Counted from the stretch's first letter, positions 1-26,315 are shown. The stretch: DNA of 64,000 nucleotides from Scatophagus argus (GCF_020382885.2 NC_058511.1:3317501-3381500), one strand, 5' to 3'. Translations and numbers: made by a program. Notes: a model not told the origin generated them from the sequence alone.

Positions 1-2605
1 TTTCTGTCACATCTTTGTTAGTTTGCAAGACAATTTCTATGGGAATGTTGTTCCAGTATTCAGCTTGTTTTGAAGAGATCAGGAGTTCAGTGATACTTTG
101 ACTGCTGTCACTTCCCATCTCACAGAGATCAACAACAACTTTGTTTTTTCTCATCTGGACAACATGGACTAGCAGGGCTTTGTTTGATACAGCTTTTCTG
201 AAGAAGTCACTGGTGGTGCTGGTCCAGACTTCATCCGGAGGCAAAACATTAGCAAGAGAACAACAGAAGGCAAATGGCGACTTGTGGGCAAATGTCTCTG
301 GTATTTTCTTGATCAACATGTGTGGCACTTTCTCAATGTTCCCAAAGTCAATAAAAAGCACTTCAGCTCCATGCTCAAGAGTGTCTGTCACCACACCCCT
401 GTAGTAATGCAAGTCTTCCTCATAAACTGCACCGCATAGTGTCCCAAGCTGTGGATTCAACAGCACGTCTTCATCCAGCTCCACCTGACTGAAGTGAGCT
501 GTCATTTTTGTCATCATTTCCTCAAAGTCATCATTGCATTTTTGTGTTCTGATCCAGAAATGGTTGGGATTCTGAACATACACAACATAGCCCACAAAGC
601 TTGAATCTACCAGGACCTCTTCTGCTTCCAGTGTTTTACTCAATGATTCACAAATGACTGTCTCATGGTATGAACGGCCACCCTGAGGTGACAATTCCTC
701 TGTTTTAAAAATTGTCTCAGCCTTGATTTTAGGTAGCTCTTGAATGGGCTCCAGTTCCTTCACAAGATTATCATCAGCACCGATTACTGTGATAGAGTAG
801 AGATGCCGTTCTTCATCAAAACCTCTGATCTCTACATTCAACACTTTTCCAAGCAAGCCTGCCTTAAGAAAACTCAACTGCTGGGCTCTGATGGCCTCAT
901 CCTGATCGCTCAAGGAAAAGAGTGAGCAAGGGAATGCCATTATGGGTGTTGAATAGAACTCAGGTGGTAACCTGTGAACGTTCTCAACTTTGACAGACTC
1001 AAAGAATCCGTAGTCAATGAACAATACTCTAACTTGAGAGTTGACGGGGAGAAACTGCACAAAGCCTCTGTACCATTTCCCATCTTTACCTTTAACGGAG
1101 CAAAGTAAACCCACGTTCTCTGGGCTCTTCTGACCGCATCCTTTGGTTTTGGACTCGCAAACTGCAGCCAGCTTCTTTGACATTTCCCAAAGACCTGTTT
1201 GCATACTGGCCATCTGACAATAAAACAGCCCAGGGTTGACTGCAGCAGTTATACACACTTTAGCTTGTGTCCAACAATTCAATCTAGGCCCACAAAATGA
1301 CAAAATGTCCTCATATCCCTGCAAACCAGGTGACTTGAAGCAAAATTCTTGCACCCTTGGCTTTTCAATGAGTAGGTCAGGAACTGGCTCTACATTTTGT
1401 TTAAGTGGCACCTCTGTGAGCATCTCAACCAGCAGGAGGAAAGTATCTGTGTCCACATGCCTCCCAAACCCATGTCTAACAATGTCCACATTGATATCAG
1501 GCGTTTCCAATAAAAGCACTTTGTGGGGCAAGAGAGCTTGGATGTAACCTGTGACATTTCTTCCAATCAGGTTTGAGAAGTAATCCTCCACTGCAGAATT
1601 AGGACAACCTTGAAGCAGCAGTACATTTGCAAGAAAGCCGCAAACTATCTTGGGAGGCAGGATGAACAAGTCGTTTGAGCAAGAAAATATGTTTGCAATG
1701 TCGACACTCAAGACATTACCATGATCTATGAGGAAAACATCAAACAAGTCAGCTTTTCGATTCTGAACTCTTCCTCTGTACCAGCGAGCTGAAGTTAAAT
1801 CCTCTACAAGGCAAAACTGTCCGATATCCACTGCAGCTTTAGTCTTTAGTGTGTTCTGTATTTCTCCTTGCAAGATTTTGTAGTCAAGTTCACAAATGGT
1901 AAGGTGCTGTCCTTGGAAGTGAACCAGGGTAGCTTCTTGGTTCCAGTCCAAGTGAGTTAACTTGAGGTCCACTGGCCAAAGAGCACATGGTGCAGATGAA
2001 CCAGACCTACAAAGAGACTTATATTATTTACCTTCAAAATGAACCATTTTATCAGTTAATGAAGTTGTGACTTTATTCATTCTAGCAAAAAAAAAACTAC
2101 AACAGATGGGCTGTCACCGTCTTCCTGATAGTCCACAATCACTGGGGCGTTTAATTGACAAACAAAATAGAAACAGGGCAGTGCAACATGGTGCGCACTC
2201 ACAGACAGTGTGGTACGCTTAATCGCTAAAGAGATGCTGCCCTTTAATATCATTGAAAAGCCAGCATTTCGAAAAAAACGCTGCAAACATTTAACAACCA
2301 ATATGAATTACCTGCGAGAACATACATGTCACAAACGGTAATATTATCTTTTATCGCGATAATTTATCGTCCAGCAAAATTTGTTATCGTGACAGGCCTA
2401 CTGTGGACAACTGTACAAGTAGTGTTTAACACAGCCCCAGTGTGACCACCATGCCAAAATTTATATTAAGGTTTAAGATTTGTTGTTGTAGCTACATTCG
2501 TATATCTTAGTTTTCAACAATAATGAATACATCGCATTATTTTACGTACCTTTGATGTTCGGAGCCCAGCACTGACTGCATCACAGCAACATCAGTAACT
2601 GTCAT
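1..2605 (-). CDS. tdrd15: Tudor domain-containing protein 15 (5' part, runs off left edge)
   Basis: Minus-strand gene. The large exon (2006 down to 1) is open throughout and continues beyond the window. Its acceptor (TTTGTAG) joins in phase 2 to a 59-bp exon at 2608-2550, whose donor is AAAG|GTACGT and which carries the ATG at 2605-2603. About 687 residues are visible. Three extended-Tudor cores can be read: near residues 80-130 (CLVEDL, WYRGRV, LIDHGNV), in the middle (WYRGFVQ, VLFIDYG) and further on (YYRGVV, VLFIDFGN). Tudor domains of this class bind methylated arginines on PIWI proteins in germ granules. The N-terminal segment (VDLKLTHLDW, then FQGQ, ELDYKILQ, VDIGQFCLVEDL) resembles TDRD15 more than TDRD6, as I recall those families. 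The intact reading frame suggests a functional gene. The alternative is another multi-Tudor paralogue (TDRD6). Confidence 0.85.
2331..2402. repeat. Dispersed teleost-type repeat fragment in tdrd15 intron
   Basis: An AT-rich stretch built from repeated TTATCG/CGATAA units ends in GTTATCGTGACAGGCC. I recognise it as resembling a short repeat common in fish introns; the class is not certain. It lies in the intron between the two tdrd15 coding exons. Confidence 0.4.
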
Positions 2606-2608
2606 ATC

Positions 2609-3627
2609 CTACAGGAAAAATGGAAGAGATAACTCAATGTATTCAATGTCATTAAATATCACAAACACCATAAGTAAACAAGGCTTTAGTATGACACATT
2701 ATTTAAATTTTTATATTTCCCATTAAAGTCCCACAGACTGGAAAAAACTGAAAAGAGATGACCGATATTTTTATCTCAGATGGTTTGGAAAATGTAAGAT
2801 AATATGTCAAAAAAGGAAGGAAATATTGAAAAGCCTTTTATTATAGTGACTAACTCATTTAAGTAGCCAAATAATAAAAAAAAAGCCAAGATGAAAAAAA
2901 AGGAAAATAACAATACAGTGAGAATAACCACAACTCGTGTACAACAAATACCCAAATATTTACATGAATCGAGAATTTGTAATCTTTGGCCATACAAACA
3001 AAACTCATTTAACTTTACACAGGGCCAACATCTTGGTACTAAAAAACTTTCAAGCAAGAGCAAATTAAACATTGTCAGTCGTTACCAAAGTATAATTAAG
3101 GTGGTGACATTTGCTCAATGTTTCCTCAACTTAAAGAGACTGAGTGCTCAACATGAGCTCAAACAGTAAACAAGCTTTAATTTAAGCTGTCTTTATTGGG
3201 CCGTGTGCAGCTAGCTCAGGTACGCGAAATGATTTGCCTTTAGCGGTCTAATTTTTAGCTTACGAAGCTAACTTAAACTAATTAATATTACCGTGCCAAA
3301 AAATTTTAAAAAAAATGGTGACTACCCTAAATCCACAGAGTGCAGTGAGTTAAGACGATGCCCGGGCTAACCACGTATCATTGAAGCTTGGTTAATCCGG
3401 ACACCTGTGTTTTTATGGCGGTGAAAACTGACACTGCAGGAGTTAGCGGCAGTGAACGCAAATTAGCCACGTGCTAATAATAAGCTAACGACGGACGATA
3501 AGGAAGCCTGTAGCACGGCCAGCCCACACTATAGTCGGTTTTAATCGCAAATATAATGTGAGCGACTGAAAACACTGACTTCTTTCAGACCACAGTTACT
3601 TCACTCACATTTAAAACAGTTTCTTAC
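2609..3627 (-). other. tdrd15 first intron, no other feature seen
   Basis: AT-rich intronic sequence with A and T runs. The ORFs in it on both strands (for example 2776-3072) are short, low in complexity and without recognisable domains. Confidence 0.45.
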
Positions 3628-3700
3628 CTTCCGTTACACCTCATGGGTCCAACCTGCCAAGTCCCTCACGATGCTGCGCTCCTACGGCACGTGTCGCTCT
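3628..3700 (-). other. tdrd15: tdrd15 noncoding first exon (right boundary uncertain)
   Basis: Read on the minus strand, a good donor GGAAG|GTAAGAA ends an exon at 3628. The next acceptor in this direction is the one before the ATG exon at 2608. The exon contains a short upstream ATG reading MRCNG; after splicing it meets a stop that overlaps the main ATG (GGATATGA). The transcription start is not visible; about 3,700 is a guess. A CACGTG E-box sits at 3688-3693. Confidence 0.5.
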
Positions 3701-4450
3701 GATCTCACTTCCTGCTTCTCCTCCAGCGCGTTGAGTATCAAACATGGCGCATCCTGCCGAGTTAAACCAAATACAAAACACCTCAGCGATTTTCAATACA
3801 TTATTTTAACAGATGATAGAGTGTGGTGTTGTGCTAAATCATTCCTCAAGCCAAAACCAGCAGCTTGTGATAACTGAAAATTTGCTGCTTTGATCTGTTT
3901 GATTTATTAAATAAAGTTTTTTTTTTTTAAAGTAAATTTAAGTTTATTAAATAAAGTAAAGGCAAACTGATTTAACACGTCTCTTAAAAAACCCTGCTGG
4001 CTTATATATCTCTTTGTATACTTTGTGTAGAGAGTCGGCTTACTGTGGGAGGCACGATGGATGGATGGACAGATGGATGAGGGCTTTTCTGTTAATCATT
4101 AATAACCTGGATTAGTCCCAGTCTTCTGTAAATATGATGAATGCATCCACGGCTTCATTAGCTCTGCCTCCACACAGCACAGCTTTATTAGTCTGAGGTT
4201 GCTCTCTGGTTTACCAGCTGCGTGGTTTTTCCCACTTTTCTTTAGCTTCCCATCAGTGGTTGGGCCAAAATGCTGGATATGATCTTTTTTATCTTTTCCT
4301 GGACTTGTGTGGATTGACAACCGGCCTTAAAGACAAATGAGCTGCAGTGGACTGTTCTTTTCACTGCAGACTGACTTCATTTGCTTCTTTTTCTTTTTTG
4401 TTGTTCAGTTGATATTTTTTTTTCCGTATCAACACTAATTTCATGTGACT
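3701..4450. promoter_or_regulatory. Divergent intergenic region between tdrd15 and rfx6, includes rfx6 5' leader
   Basis: About 750 bp separate the tdrd15 first exon (minus) from the rfx6 start codon (plus), so both promoters must lie here if the annotated first exons are the true ones. It holds AT-rich sequence, T and A runs near 3,918, a short GGATGGAT tract at 4,058-4,080, and the probable rfx6 5' UTR just before 4,451. No convincing TATA box or CpG cluster was found by eye. The ORFs crossing it (3,671-3,877 plus; 4,099-4,320 minus) show no domain. Confidence 0.5.
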
Positions 4451-17403
<12,953 letters not shown>

Positions 17404-17865
17404 TGCCGACTACACAAGCTCCTTCTGCTGGAGATGTTTGGAGTCCAGTTTCCTTCAGAGCAGCCCAGATCCAGACTGTGTGAATGTGATGTGATGACGC
17501 CATGAGATGGAGTGGAGTGAGTGAGTTACATCCAAACTGTAAGGTACAGTATGGACCGTAAGCGAGGACACACCTGCATACGTTGTTTTATTCCCTACTG
17601 TATTATAAACCAGGCAGAGAGGAGCCGAGGAAAGAGATTTATTTCTGTTAAAATGTGCATTATTCCTCAAAAACCTCTACTAAACTACTCTGATGCAGAT
17701 ATTTATCATATATAAACAACAGCATTTTTAAATCTGTATTATTATTATTTTTTCAGTCAGAAAAATAATCACAAACACTGCTTTTGTTCCTAAATGACGC
17801 CTGAGGACTTCCATTTCTTCTGTGCCATAATTGTTGTAAATAAATCTTGTTGGTCTGTTGGTCAC
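17404..17865 (+). other. rfx6: rfx6 3' UTR
   Basis: Noncoding sequence from the TGA to just past the AATAAA at 17,839-17,844. It becomes AT-rich toward the end (TATTATTATTATTTTTTC). The short ORFs on both strands show no domain. Confidence 0.65.
17839..17844 (+). terminator. rfx6 polyadenylation signal AATAAA
   Basis: First canonical AATAAA after the rfx6 stop codon, followed by a GT-rich stretch (CTTGTTGGTCTGTTGG) suited to CstF binding. It gives a 3' UTR of about 460 nt. Confidence 0.65.
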
Positions 17866-20800
17866 TATGGTGTTCTGCCCATTGACAGGTGAACAAGTGA
17901 CAGACAGCCATACTATTTACATCTGCAGTTTGTTACTACAGTGTTTTCTATCCTACTCAATATTTCAGTTTCTTGTCAAGCACTTTCATGAACCTCATCC
18001 TGAATTTGTATTTAAAATGAGAAGCATTTTTCTGAGTTTCTGAAGACTCTCAAGCTGAATCCCAAAGTCAAAATGTGCCTAAATGTGTACATTAGCATGT
18101 CGGCCATTGGCTCAGATTTAAAATGGAAAACAGAGCGGACAATTAATCAGTTAAAAAATGTTCAAATCAAGCAATAATTTCAACTTCAATATGAAAATTT
18201 GCTGGTTTTCTCTGTCTTTGGTTTCTGGACTGTTGGCTGGACAAAACAAGTGATTTTAAAACTCATCAGGGGCCTGACAACACCAGGGGCCTGGACCAGT
18301 ATAAATTGTCTTCATGAGCCACATGAATACATGAATCAGGTTGTATGTTTGGCCATTTATTTATTTGCAGTAACAATGGAGATACAGTTTGCGTTCTTGT
18401 TCTTGTCCTCCTCTGCAGCAGATTGACTTCCAGTCGATAATAAACCCCAATCGGATCCTTATCTCGCCTGATTCAAAGACCTTGTGTCAAAGCTCTAAAC
18501 GCATGATTTTTTAACGGCTGAACTCTGAGATTAAAGGACAGAATGACAATTGAAGATTGCGGATCAAAGTTGGAAGCTTTTGTAATTATTTGGTTTGTCG
18601 GCAGCACAATGGAGGAACATACGACCAAGATAAAAGTGTTTACCAAAATGTTACGAGAACCAGCGCAGGGAGAGGGAGGGCTGGTGGACGCAGTCTGAGA
18701 GCGAGCTGTTAATATCACACCGTGGCGGCCTCAGTAAAACGTGGAAACATGTCTCTCTCCTCTCGAGTTTGTCGGTACTGGAGCAGATGGGGCATCATAA
18801 AACCATGAGATTGAAAGAAACAAGACAATTTACGTGTTCAGTTTCCTCTGTCAAAACAACAGTATAACACAAACCTTGAATTATCTTTTGAATTCACTAA
18901 ATGGAGAAGAAAATTTACTGAACTCACCTGTTTTATGGCACTCTAATCACGAATTGGGTTAGTTTACACATTCGCAATTTCTTGATGATTTCCTAGGAAG
19001 TTACCTGGAAAGGAAGGTTTCATTTGTACTAATTATAGGGAATCATTTTCTGAAGACAAAAGCTCAATTTTAACCCATAACTTGTAAATGATAAATTCAT
19101 TAATTTATTTCTTGATACTCAATAGCTGCATTTTAAATTGTATGGTTGCCTGTAGTTAAACTTCACAAAACTGGCAGGTGACTAAATACAAACACATATT
19201 AGCGCGAGTCAGCCTGTTTGAGATGAATGGCGGTGACGTGGCCGTACTCGCCTCCTCCCTTCTTGATTGGTTTTTATACGTTATCTACTCAGGAGGAAAA
19301 ATCCATTTCAGGTGCTCATGCAGCGGCGCAGGGACAGATGGTGGCATATGTAATGATTACAGAATCCCCACGTTAAAATACTTTAATTACTAAGTCAATA
19401 ATGGCTGCAACAATTGCCGGACCTTTAGTGTAAAAACAACAGAAGGCAGAAGGCAAACTTTGGGCCAATGTTTAACCAGAACTTTGCATTAGAGCTAACT
19501 GAGGCAGCCTTCATATGTGAGAGTCCCTCTGCAGGTGAGACCTACCTGCTGTATCTGCCGTCTCCTCGACAGGAAAGTGTCATGAAAATAAAACTTTAGT
19601 AAAAAAGAAGAGTAATGTATGACTTCCAGCTATGAACAAAAACTTCTTTTTCTTGTTCCACCTCCATCTGATTTCCAGATGAGATGTTAGAAACGTTTAT
19701 GCAATGGGATGTTCCAGCTATAAGCCAGAATCATTGTTATCATCATCAAGTTAAATAACAAACAGCAATGATTTCTGAAGAATTTTACAATTTCAAGTTT
19801 TAATTTTAAATTTAATATATCAATATTAAAAGTTAAAAACAATATAAGGAATATATAAAGGTTGATGAACTTTAAGTATTTCAGTGTTTGTAATGTGCCA
19901 ATACCTGCAAATTTATCATGCATTAATTTATTTTTTTTAAATTAAAAATGAACTGATAACTAATTCATAATATAACATATATAACATTCAAAGCTTATCT
20001 AATTATTCCAGTGCCACACTCACACATACAAGTTAGGATAATAATTTTCATTCTTTATGATTTTTTTAAAAAAACAATATAATAAATCTAATCATAATTT
20101 ATCTCAATAAAATAGAAACATGTTTATGAAGGTTATAATGTTCATGTGTTGAGGTTGGTTCATTTATCACAGTGTTTGACGCTGCTGTATTGAACTGCAT
20201 TAGTTACCCTGGACTTTGTTACTGTGTGTGAGTTTTAGTAAACCTTGAAATGCTGCGTTCACTGTGCTGAAGGGCAACACCTTGACACTTTAATGTGCTT
20301 GTAATAGTGTGAACAGGGGAGCCCTGTGCCACAGAAGCTACGAGGCAGTGGCTACACGGGAAATACTTCTCAACATAAGTCCTTTCATTGGTTTTGAACT
20401 GATACATTTGTCATAATGGCAGCCTTAGACTGTAACCACCATATCATCACTCGCCTTTGAAACTGGATGAAGCCCAAACACGTGTGTCTGCAGTGATAAC
20501 ACCAACTGTGACCCTGAACTGTGTGTGTGTCCGGTGCTGTTTGAGTTTCCCACAAGGTGTGAAAGAAGATGTGTTCTGTGTACATGATCACGTGTGAGTT
20601 TTTGGCCACTTTTGTCGTTCTTTTCTTGTTTTTTGTTTTTTATTTCTTGTCATCTTTTTGCAACTCTGTTGGGCAAGTCTCTTGAAAAGGAGACTTTATC
20701 TGAGATTTTTACTCGGTTAAATAAATAATCTAGAGACCGATTTGCAACACTTTGGAGATCCCAGTGGAACGATGAGGACCTCTTTCTTGTTCCTCATATG

Positions 20801-22589
20801 TTCGAGGTGAAAAGCATCAGAGAGAAGTTCCCCAAATGTCCATCAGAGGGCAGCAGACTCACATCTTAAATACTTTATGTGCTCAGGAGAGAGAGAGGGC
20901 AGATTCAAACTGAAATTGACTGGCTTGCCCTTAAAAAAATTCTCTGAAAATGTCTTTCAGTGCAGCAAAGCCAAGGTCTCCATTCATAAAATTAACTGAA
21001 TTGTTGAGTCTGAAAAACTATTCACTGCTTTATTGATTTTCAGTTCATCAAGTTCGCTTAGGTTAATACTGTAAAAGGCTTCCTTCAGGGAGGTCACATG
21101 AATCTGACACTTACTCACTAATTACATTAAAAAAAAACAACTATTTAACATAGGATGGTATATAAGAATTCTGCTACACTATAATTTTACATTGAGGTTC
21201 AGTCAATAAAGCGTTAAATTTGAGGCCATGAAAAAACATTTTCAAGTATAAACTTGAACAGTCCTATTACACTGGCAAAATTAAAATATTAGATTAAATT
21301 CTACAAATATGTCACAAAAAAGGATACGTTTGTAGAAAAAAAATTATTTTTTTAGTTTTTTCTTTATTTCCCGGCATTAATCATCTCATGACCCCTCGAT
21401 GTTTAGGTGAAAGGGTTTGCTTTTGTGAGATGCATCAGTATTAACAACCCAATAATGTCAATACATAATAATACATCAGTCACAGGTGCCCTTTTTTCTG
21501 CACAATAAAGACATTCACTTTTTGTACTTCACATTTTGCTGATAATACTTTTATAATTCAAATCAATTAACATTTTGAGTGCAGAACTTTTATTTGTAAG
21601 GGAGTGTTTTTAGATTGTTGTAGTTATCCTTTTACTAAAGTAATGAATCCAAATACTTAGGAAATATAGCTCTCAGGTAATAGAAGTTAGGTGCTGTGCA
21701 TGTACATCAGAACAAATAACTGATATTTATGAGGAGGCCCCATTTTCACCGCTGAAATTTTAATACAAGCAGACTGAAGCCTCCACTGGAATTTTAAACC
21801 AAAGATCGATGTTTTGTTCAATGAAGCTTTTAGGATTTCCCAGTGTTCTGCAGTGTGCAGCAGTTTGGCTTCAGAAAATGATCTTCCAGAACAGAGCATT
21901 GATTGAGGATTGATAGACAAGCTGCAGTTCGTGCTTTAATCAAGTGCAACACCTCTAGTATTTGTTTTAAAATAGGTCAGTGCGAGGAAACGTGAAGCAA
22001 TGGTGATTGAGAGGCACTCAGAAGATGGTATTTATATTCGCCATTGTGCTAAGTTATGAAAACATGACCCAGGTGAACCTCCTGAAAACCTTGTTTGATA
22101 TCTCAAGAGAGCAAAGGATTTTCTCAAAAGGATTAGAAACTCTACCTGAAACACTGACATACAAATACCTGCTGTGTATGGAATATTCACAATAAAACAA
22201 CAACATTACCAAGAGGGCCATTTGTAGAGCATTTGATGAGATCACTTTAATACCAGCAGAGGTTGAATCTCAGAGGCCCTTAAAGGTAAATGCAGAAACA
22301 AAAGGAATTTAAATTTTATCTGCAATTCCACAACAACTAGCAAAAATGATGAAAATTTTAAATGATTTAGATGCTTCCAAATGGGTTGGTTTTGCAACTG
22401 CTGTTTCTATGGTCAAGAATAAAGTCTGAACTTGAGCAGTAATACACATTTTTGTATGTTTTTTTTTTAAATTGTAAATCGCTTTTTATGTCTATTTAAG
22501 ATTCTTTTTTCTTTCTCTTAATATTTGTGTGTGAGTATAACATTTGGATGAGGACTATGCTCTATGGAGCTCCTGCGTCCACCGCTTTT
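17866..22589. other. Intergenic, no gene seen
   Basis: Mostly AT-rich unique sequence. Two blocks (18,540-18,790 and 19,190-19,380) are GC-balanced and low in simple repeats and could be regulatory, but no conserved element can be proven from one sequence. The short ORFs here have no recognisable domain. Confidence 0.5.
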
Positions 22590-22735
22590 ACTTGCAATAT
22601 TTTCACTACATTTTACTGAGAAAACTTACATACTTTTACTTAAGTGACATTTTCAATGTGGGATTTTTACTTGTATTTTTACAGTTTGGCACTAGTACTT
22701 TTACTTAGCCTCAGTAAAGGGTCTGAATACAAGTT
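22590..22735 (+). repeat. Dispersed 'ACTTTTACTT' repeat, partial copy
   Basis: It contains the phrases TACTTTTACTTAAGTGACAT and GGCACTAGTACTTTTACTTA, ending AGTAAAGGGTCTGAATAC. I recognise this as the high-copy teleost repeat whose other parts occur at 35,882-36,060 and 54,145-54,625. Confidence 0.6.
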
Positions 22736-23944
22736 CCACAAATGCTTTAATTGCAATTAGCTCACTGCTTAGGTAATTGCCCAAAACATAAACAAAATGC
22801 AGTATTAAAAAAGTAAGAAAAATTCGAAAGGACACTAGAAAAAGAAATTAGAAATTCTAAAATATTTCCAGACTTAAACTTAAGAAAATAAATAAATTAC
22901 AAAACTAAACCTTCAGGTTGCTTCACTTGACAAAATTGTGGCTTTTTATATTAATTCATACACACAGTCTGATGAACATTTTTCTCATAGTTTCAGTTAA
23001 AGAAATTAACACTTGAGTGCATGGTGGAGCTCAGGTAAACTCTTCCATCTCACACACAGAGAAATTTATGCTTTCAGTATAAAAGAAACAAACTATTCAT
23101 CACAGTCAAGCCCGTCCCTCGTAGACAAAACTGTATAAAAGGCTTTGGTGGCTTCTGTTCTTGTAAGACTCTTGCCTGACTTGGCTCACCTTGGCAAGAC
23201 CAACAGGAATTAATAAGACTCCTAATTACGTCCTTAGCAGCACCTCAATAGCTGCTTCATCACATCAAAGTTGAATTTAATTTAATGAATTTCAGAGTTT
23301 AAATTGTGGGAGCTCTCTGCTCTTCAGCGGCCGTCTCTGATTTCTCACTTGTTTTGCTTTTTGAGGCCTTGTTAATTAATGTTTTAGGGTTTTTTTTCTT
23401 TTCTACTTTTTACAAGCATCTTTCACATTCTCAAGTGTGTATTTAGTGCATGAATGCTTTCCTTAAGACATAAAGCACGACTGCTATTGATAAAGCTGCA
23501 CATTATTTCTCAATATGGTATACAATGCTGAATTAAAGAACAGTGTTTTCTTTAATGTAGAAGAGGTGCTGTAAACTTAAAACTGTGCAGACACGCAGCA
23601 TTGAATATAATAATGCCCCTGTGTGCCCTTCATTTAACGTAGTTTTTTAATGTGAAAAGATGTCGTATTGCTTAATTCTCTCACGAAACAGAAAGGACAT
23701 GAATACCACCTTGAGGTAAACAAACTGTCTGAAATAAAAGTTGCAGAAAGAGAGAAAATGAATTCTTTTTTGATCACAATGTACCATTAAACCCTGTGTA
23801 TTCAGCTCTTAAACCATCCAAGGTAAAAGCTATTTTCTGTGAATTTAATTGCATATTTTCTTTGGTTGTCTGAATGCACCTGGAAAGTCTTTGATATAGA
23901 CATCATAACTTTGTTTTTCTAGTGTAGTTTTTAGTCAGAAAGGG
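22736..23944. other. Intergenic, no gene seen
   Basis: AT-rich. The block 23,150-23,345 stands out as less AT-rich, with several TTAAT/TAATTA-type cores, and may be regulatory. No coding signal. Confidence 0.45.
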
Positions 23945-24908
23945 TCTATGTTTTTTTTTTTTTTTTAAAAAAACCTTCATGTTTTGCTGTTCTTTGTGTT
24001 CTTTATAGCGTTGAGTTTGCTGACTAGTGAGTGCAGTCTGGTTCAGCAGCTCCTCAGGCTGCAAGCAAGCAGTGGTCTTAAAAGTGGAGGTGGTGTCTGC
24101 CGAAAACAGATTGGCAACTGGTTCCACAGCAGAGGTGCCTGATAGCTAAAGGCTCGTCCTCCCGTTCTACTTTTATGAATTCTGGGAACTGCAAGTAAAC
24201 CTGCACTCTGTGATCTGAGTGATCTATTGGGAATATATGGGACTAATAGATCCTGCAGGTGTGATGGGTCTAGTGCATTTAGGGCCTTATATGTAAGTAT
24301 TAGAATTTTAAAGTTTATTCTGAAATTTACCGGAAGCCAGTGAAGAGAAGCTAAGATGGGGGAGATATGATCCCTTTTACTGATTCCTGTCAAAACTCTA
24401 GCTGCTGCATTCTGGATCAGCTGCAGGTTATTAATAGAGTAATTTGGACATCCTGATAATAATGAGTTGCAGTAGTCCAGCCTAGAAGTACCAAAAACAT
24501 GGACAAGTTTTTCAGCATCACTCTGAGAGAGGACGCTCCAAATCTTAGCAATGTTACGGAGGTGAAAGAAGGTGGTGTTGGAGGTTGGAGGTGGAGGTTC
24601 CTCACAGTCGTACTGGGGGCCAAAGTAACAGCATTACTGGCTAATGGCTCTGTTTCTTCAGGCTTTAAGGATAAGTACAGCTGGGTGTCATCAGCATAAC
24701 AATGAAGGTTTATGCCATATTTCTGAATAATATTTCCTAGAGGGAGCATGTGTAAAGTGAACAGGATGGGCCCGAGTACTGAACCCTGTGGAACACCGAG
24801 ATTAACCCTTGTATGCGAAGAAGAAACATCATTAATATGAACCCAGTGAAATCTATCTGATAAATATGATTTAAACCAGCCTAGTGCTGTCCTAGTGGAG
24901 TTAAGCAC
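23945..24908 (-). pseudogene. L2-type LINE fragment, reverse transcriptase remnant
   Basis: Minus strand. Frames at 24,908-24,417 and 24,393-24,043 encode the reverse transcriptase palm, with VNLGVPQGSVLGPILFT and the catalytic HCYADDTQLYLS, then a region with an internal deletion and frameshifts, then GISKRDHISPILASLHWLPV and the C-terminal ILTYKALNALDPSHL block. This order is typical of fish L2/CR1-group LINEs. The 5' half with the endonuclease is missing (5' truncation). An A-rich stretch at 23,950-23,968 on the minus strand may be the 3' tail. Confidence 0.85.
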
Positions 24909-25794
24909 GCGTTAGAAAGGCTTTGTGTGGCAGCCTCCTACATATGCTAAAGTACACCTTGTGCATCTGTATGAGAAACAAACACGACAACAGAAATACG
25001 CACAAATAAGCAAAGAGCAGGATGTGTGTTATGTGTGAGTAATATGATACCTTCAGATATGGCACAGTGTACATACAGTAGTATTATTATGTAATTATAC
25101 TTAGATTTACTTAGAGAAGTTATGATGTAGGTTAGAACGACATTATGTAGAAATACACCATGTCATTATAACATGATATGGTGCATTACTGCAGAAAATG
25201 ATGATGTATGGTATGTGTATAACACAATGTAATAGTACAATAGTACAGTGTACTATAAGGGATAGAGTGTATGGATGCCATATGAATTTGCGTCCTGTCG
25301 ATTAGGCAAACATAAGACAACATAAGAAGTACTAACACTAATTCACTGCTTTCCCTTCATCTTTTTCTCATGCAGTGCTGTATAGTCCACCTGTCAATCT
25401 GGAACTGAGAGGAATTTCAAATCTGTCAAAAATATAAACCATTCGCATTCTGTACATCACAACCTTGATGTGGTGACAATGTTATACATGAAGCACGCGC
25501 AGTGTTACCCATTTAACACGGGTTTACCTCTTTCATACTCAAACTTTCAAGTTCAAACATTCCTTTCACTTTTTTTTTCCTTTATATTTTCCGCTTCCTC
25601 CACAAAGTAAAGCCTCTTTTCTCTCCTCCACCAAGAAGACGCCTGTCCTTTAATGAGCTTTTATAAACTGATGCCATTCAGTTGAAGTCAGAGTGCTTTG
25701 GCCTCTCCTTGAATGGGAAGAGAGATGGTGGGATGAGCGAGGCATTTCACTTCATGCACACAGACCTCCAGCCTGCTTTTCAAATTCAGTACAG

Positions 25795-25843
<49 letters not shown>

Positions 25844-26027
25844 ACACGCAGTATTACAGTATTAAGAACAAAAACAATTAGAAATTTTATTGATTCCCAC
25901 AGAGGTCATCTAATGTGGAAATAATGCATTCGGATTCTTTACTTTAAGGAAAAGTAATAATCAATGTTAAAATAAATAAATAAATACTAATAATAAAAGT
26001 TCTAGTCATGGGATGAGACTGGGACTA
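24909..26027. other. Intergenic, no gene seen
   Basis: AT-rich; 25,040-25,270 is full of ATGATGTA/TACAGTA-like short words, probably decayed repeat. It ends with the CA microsatellite at 25,796. Confidence 0.45.
25796..25838. repeat. (CA)n microsatellite
   Basis: About 21 perfect CA units, continuing imperfectly to 25,847. Confidence 0.95.
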
Positions 26028-26315
26028 TTATGGCACACTATGAGTCCTTATTAGAGCTGATTAATGAGATGTGTGTGTAGGTGTGTGTAGACAGTCATAA
26101 TCCTCTGGTTTATAACTCGTCAGGAGGATCCATAAGACACAATAAGTCATTTTAAATCTCATGCATAATCTTTCATGACTGCTAACAAAGTGCACCGGAG
26201 AGCAATATGTGTATTTATAAATGTAGTCATAAAGCATTATAATACGCTATGAATGTCCCCATAACGCAGTTACACAAGTCCTCCATTGAAAATGTTACTT
26301 CAGTAAAAGTGTAAA
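26028..26315 (+). repeat. Dispersed repeat A, copy 1
   Basis: It shares ordered blocks with 42,803-43,090 in the same orientation: GCACACTATGAGTCCTTA, GGATCCATAAG, TGTATTTATAAATGTAGTCA versus TGTGTTTATGAATGTAGTCA, then CACTATGAATG-like words. There is no ORF. It probably belongs to a MITE-like family; the class is uncertain. Confidence 0.6.

Noticed and set aside
3671..3877. 68-codon plus ORF in the tdrd15-rfx6 intergenic region
   Set aside because: No domain; overlaps the predicted tdrd15 first exon and promoter region.
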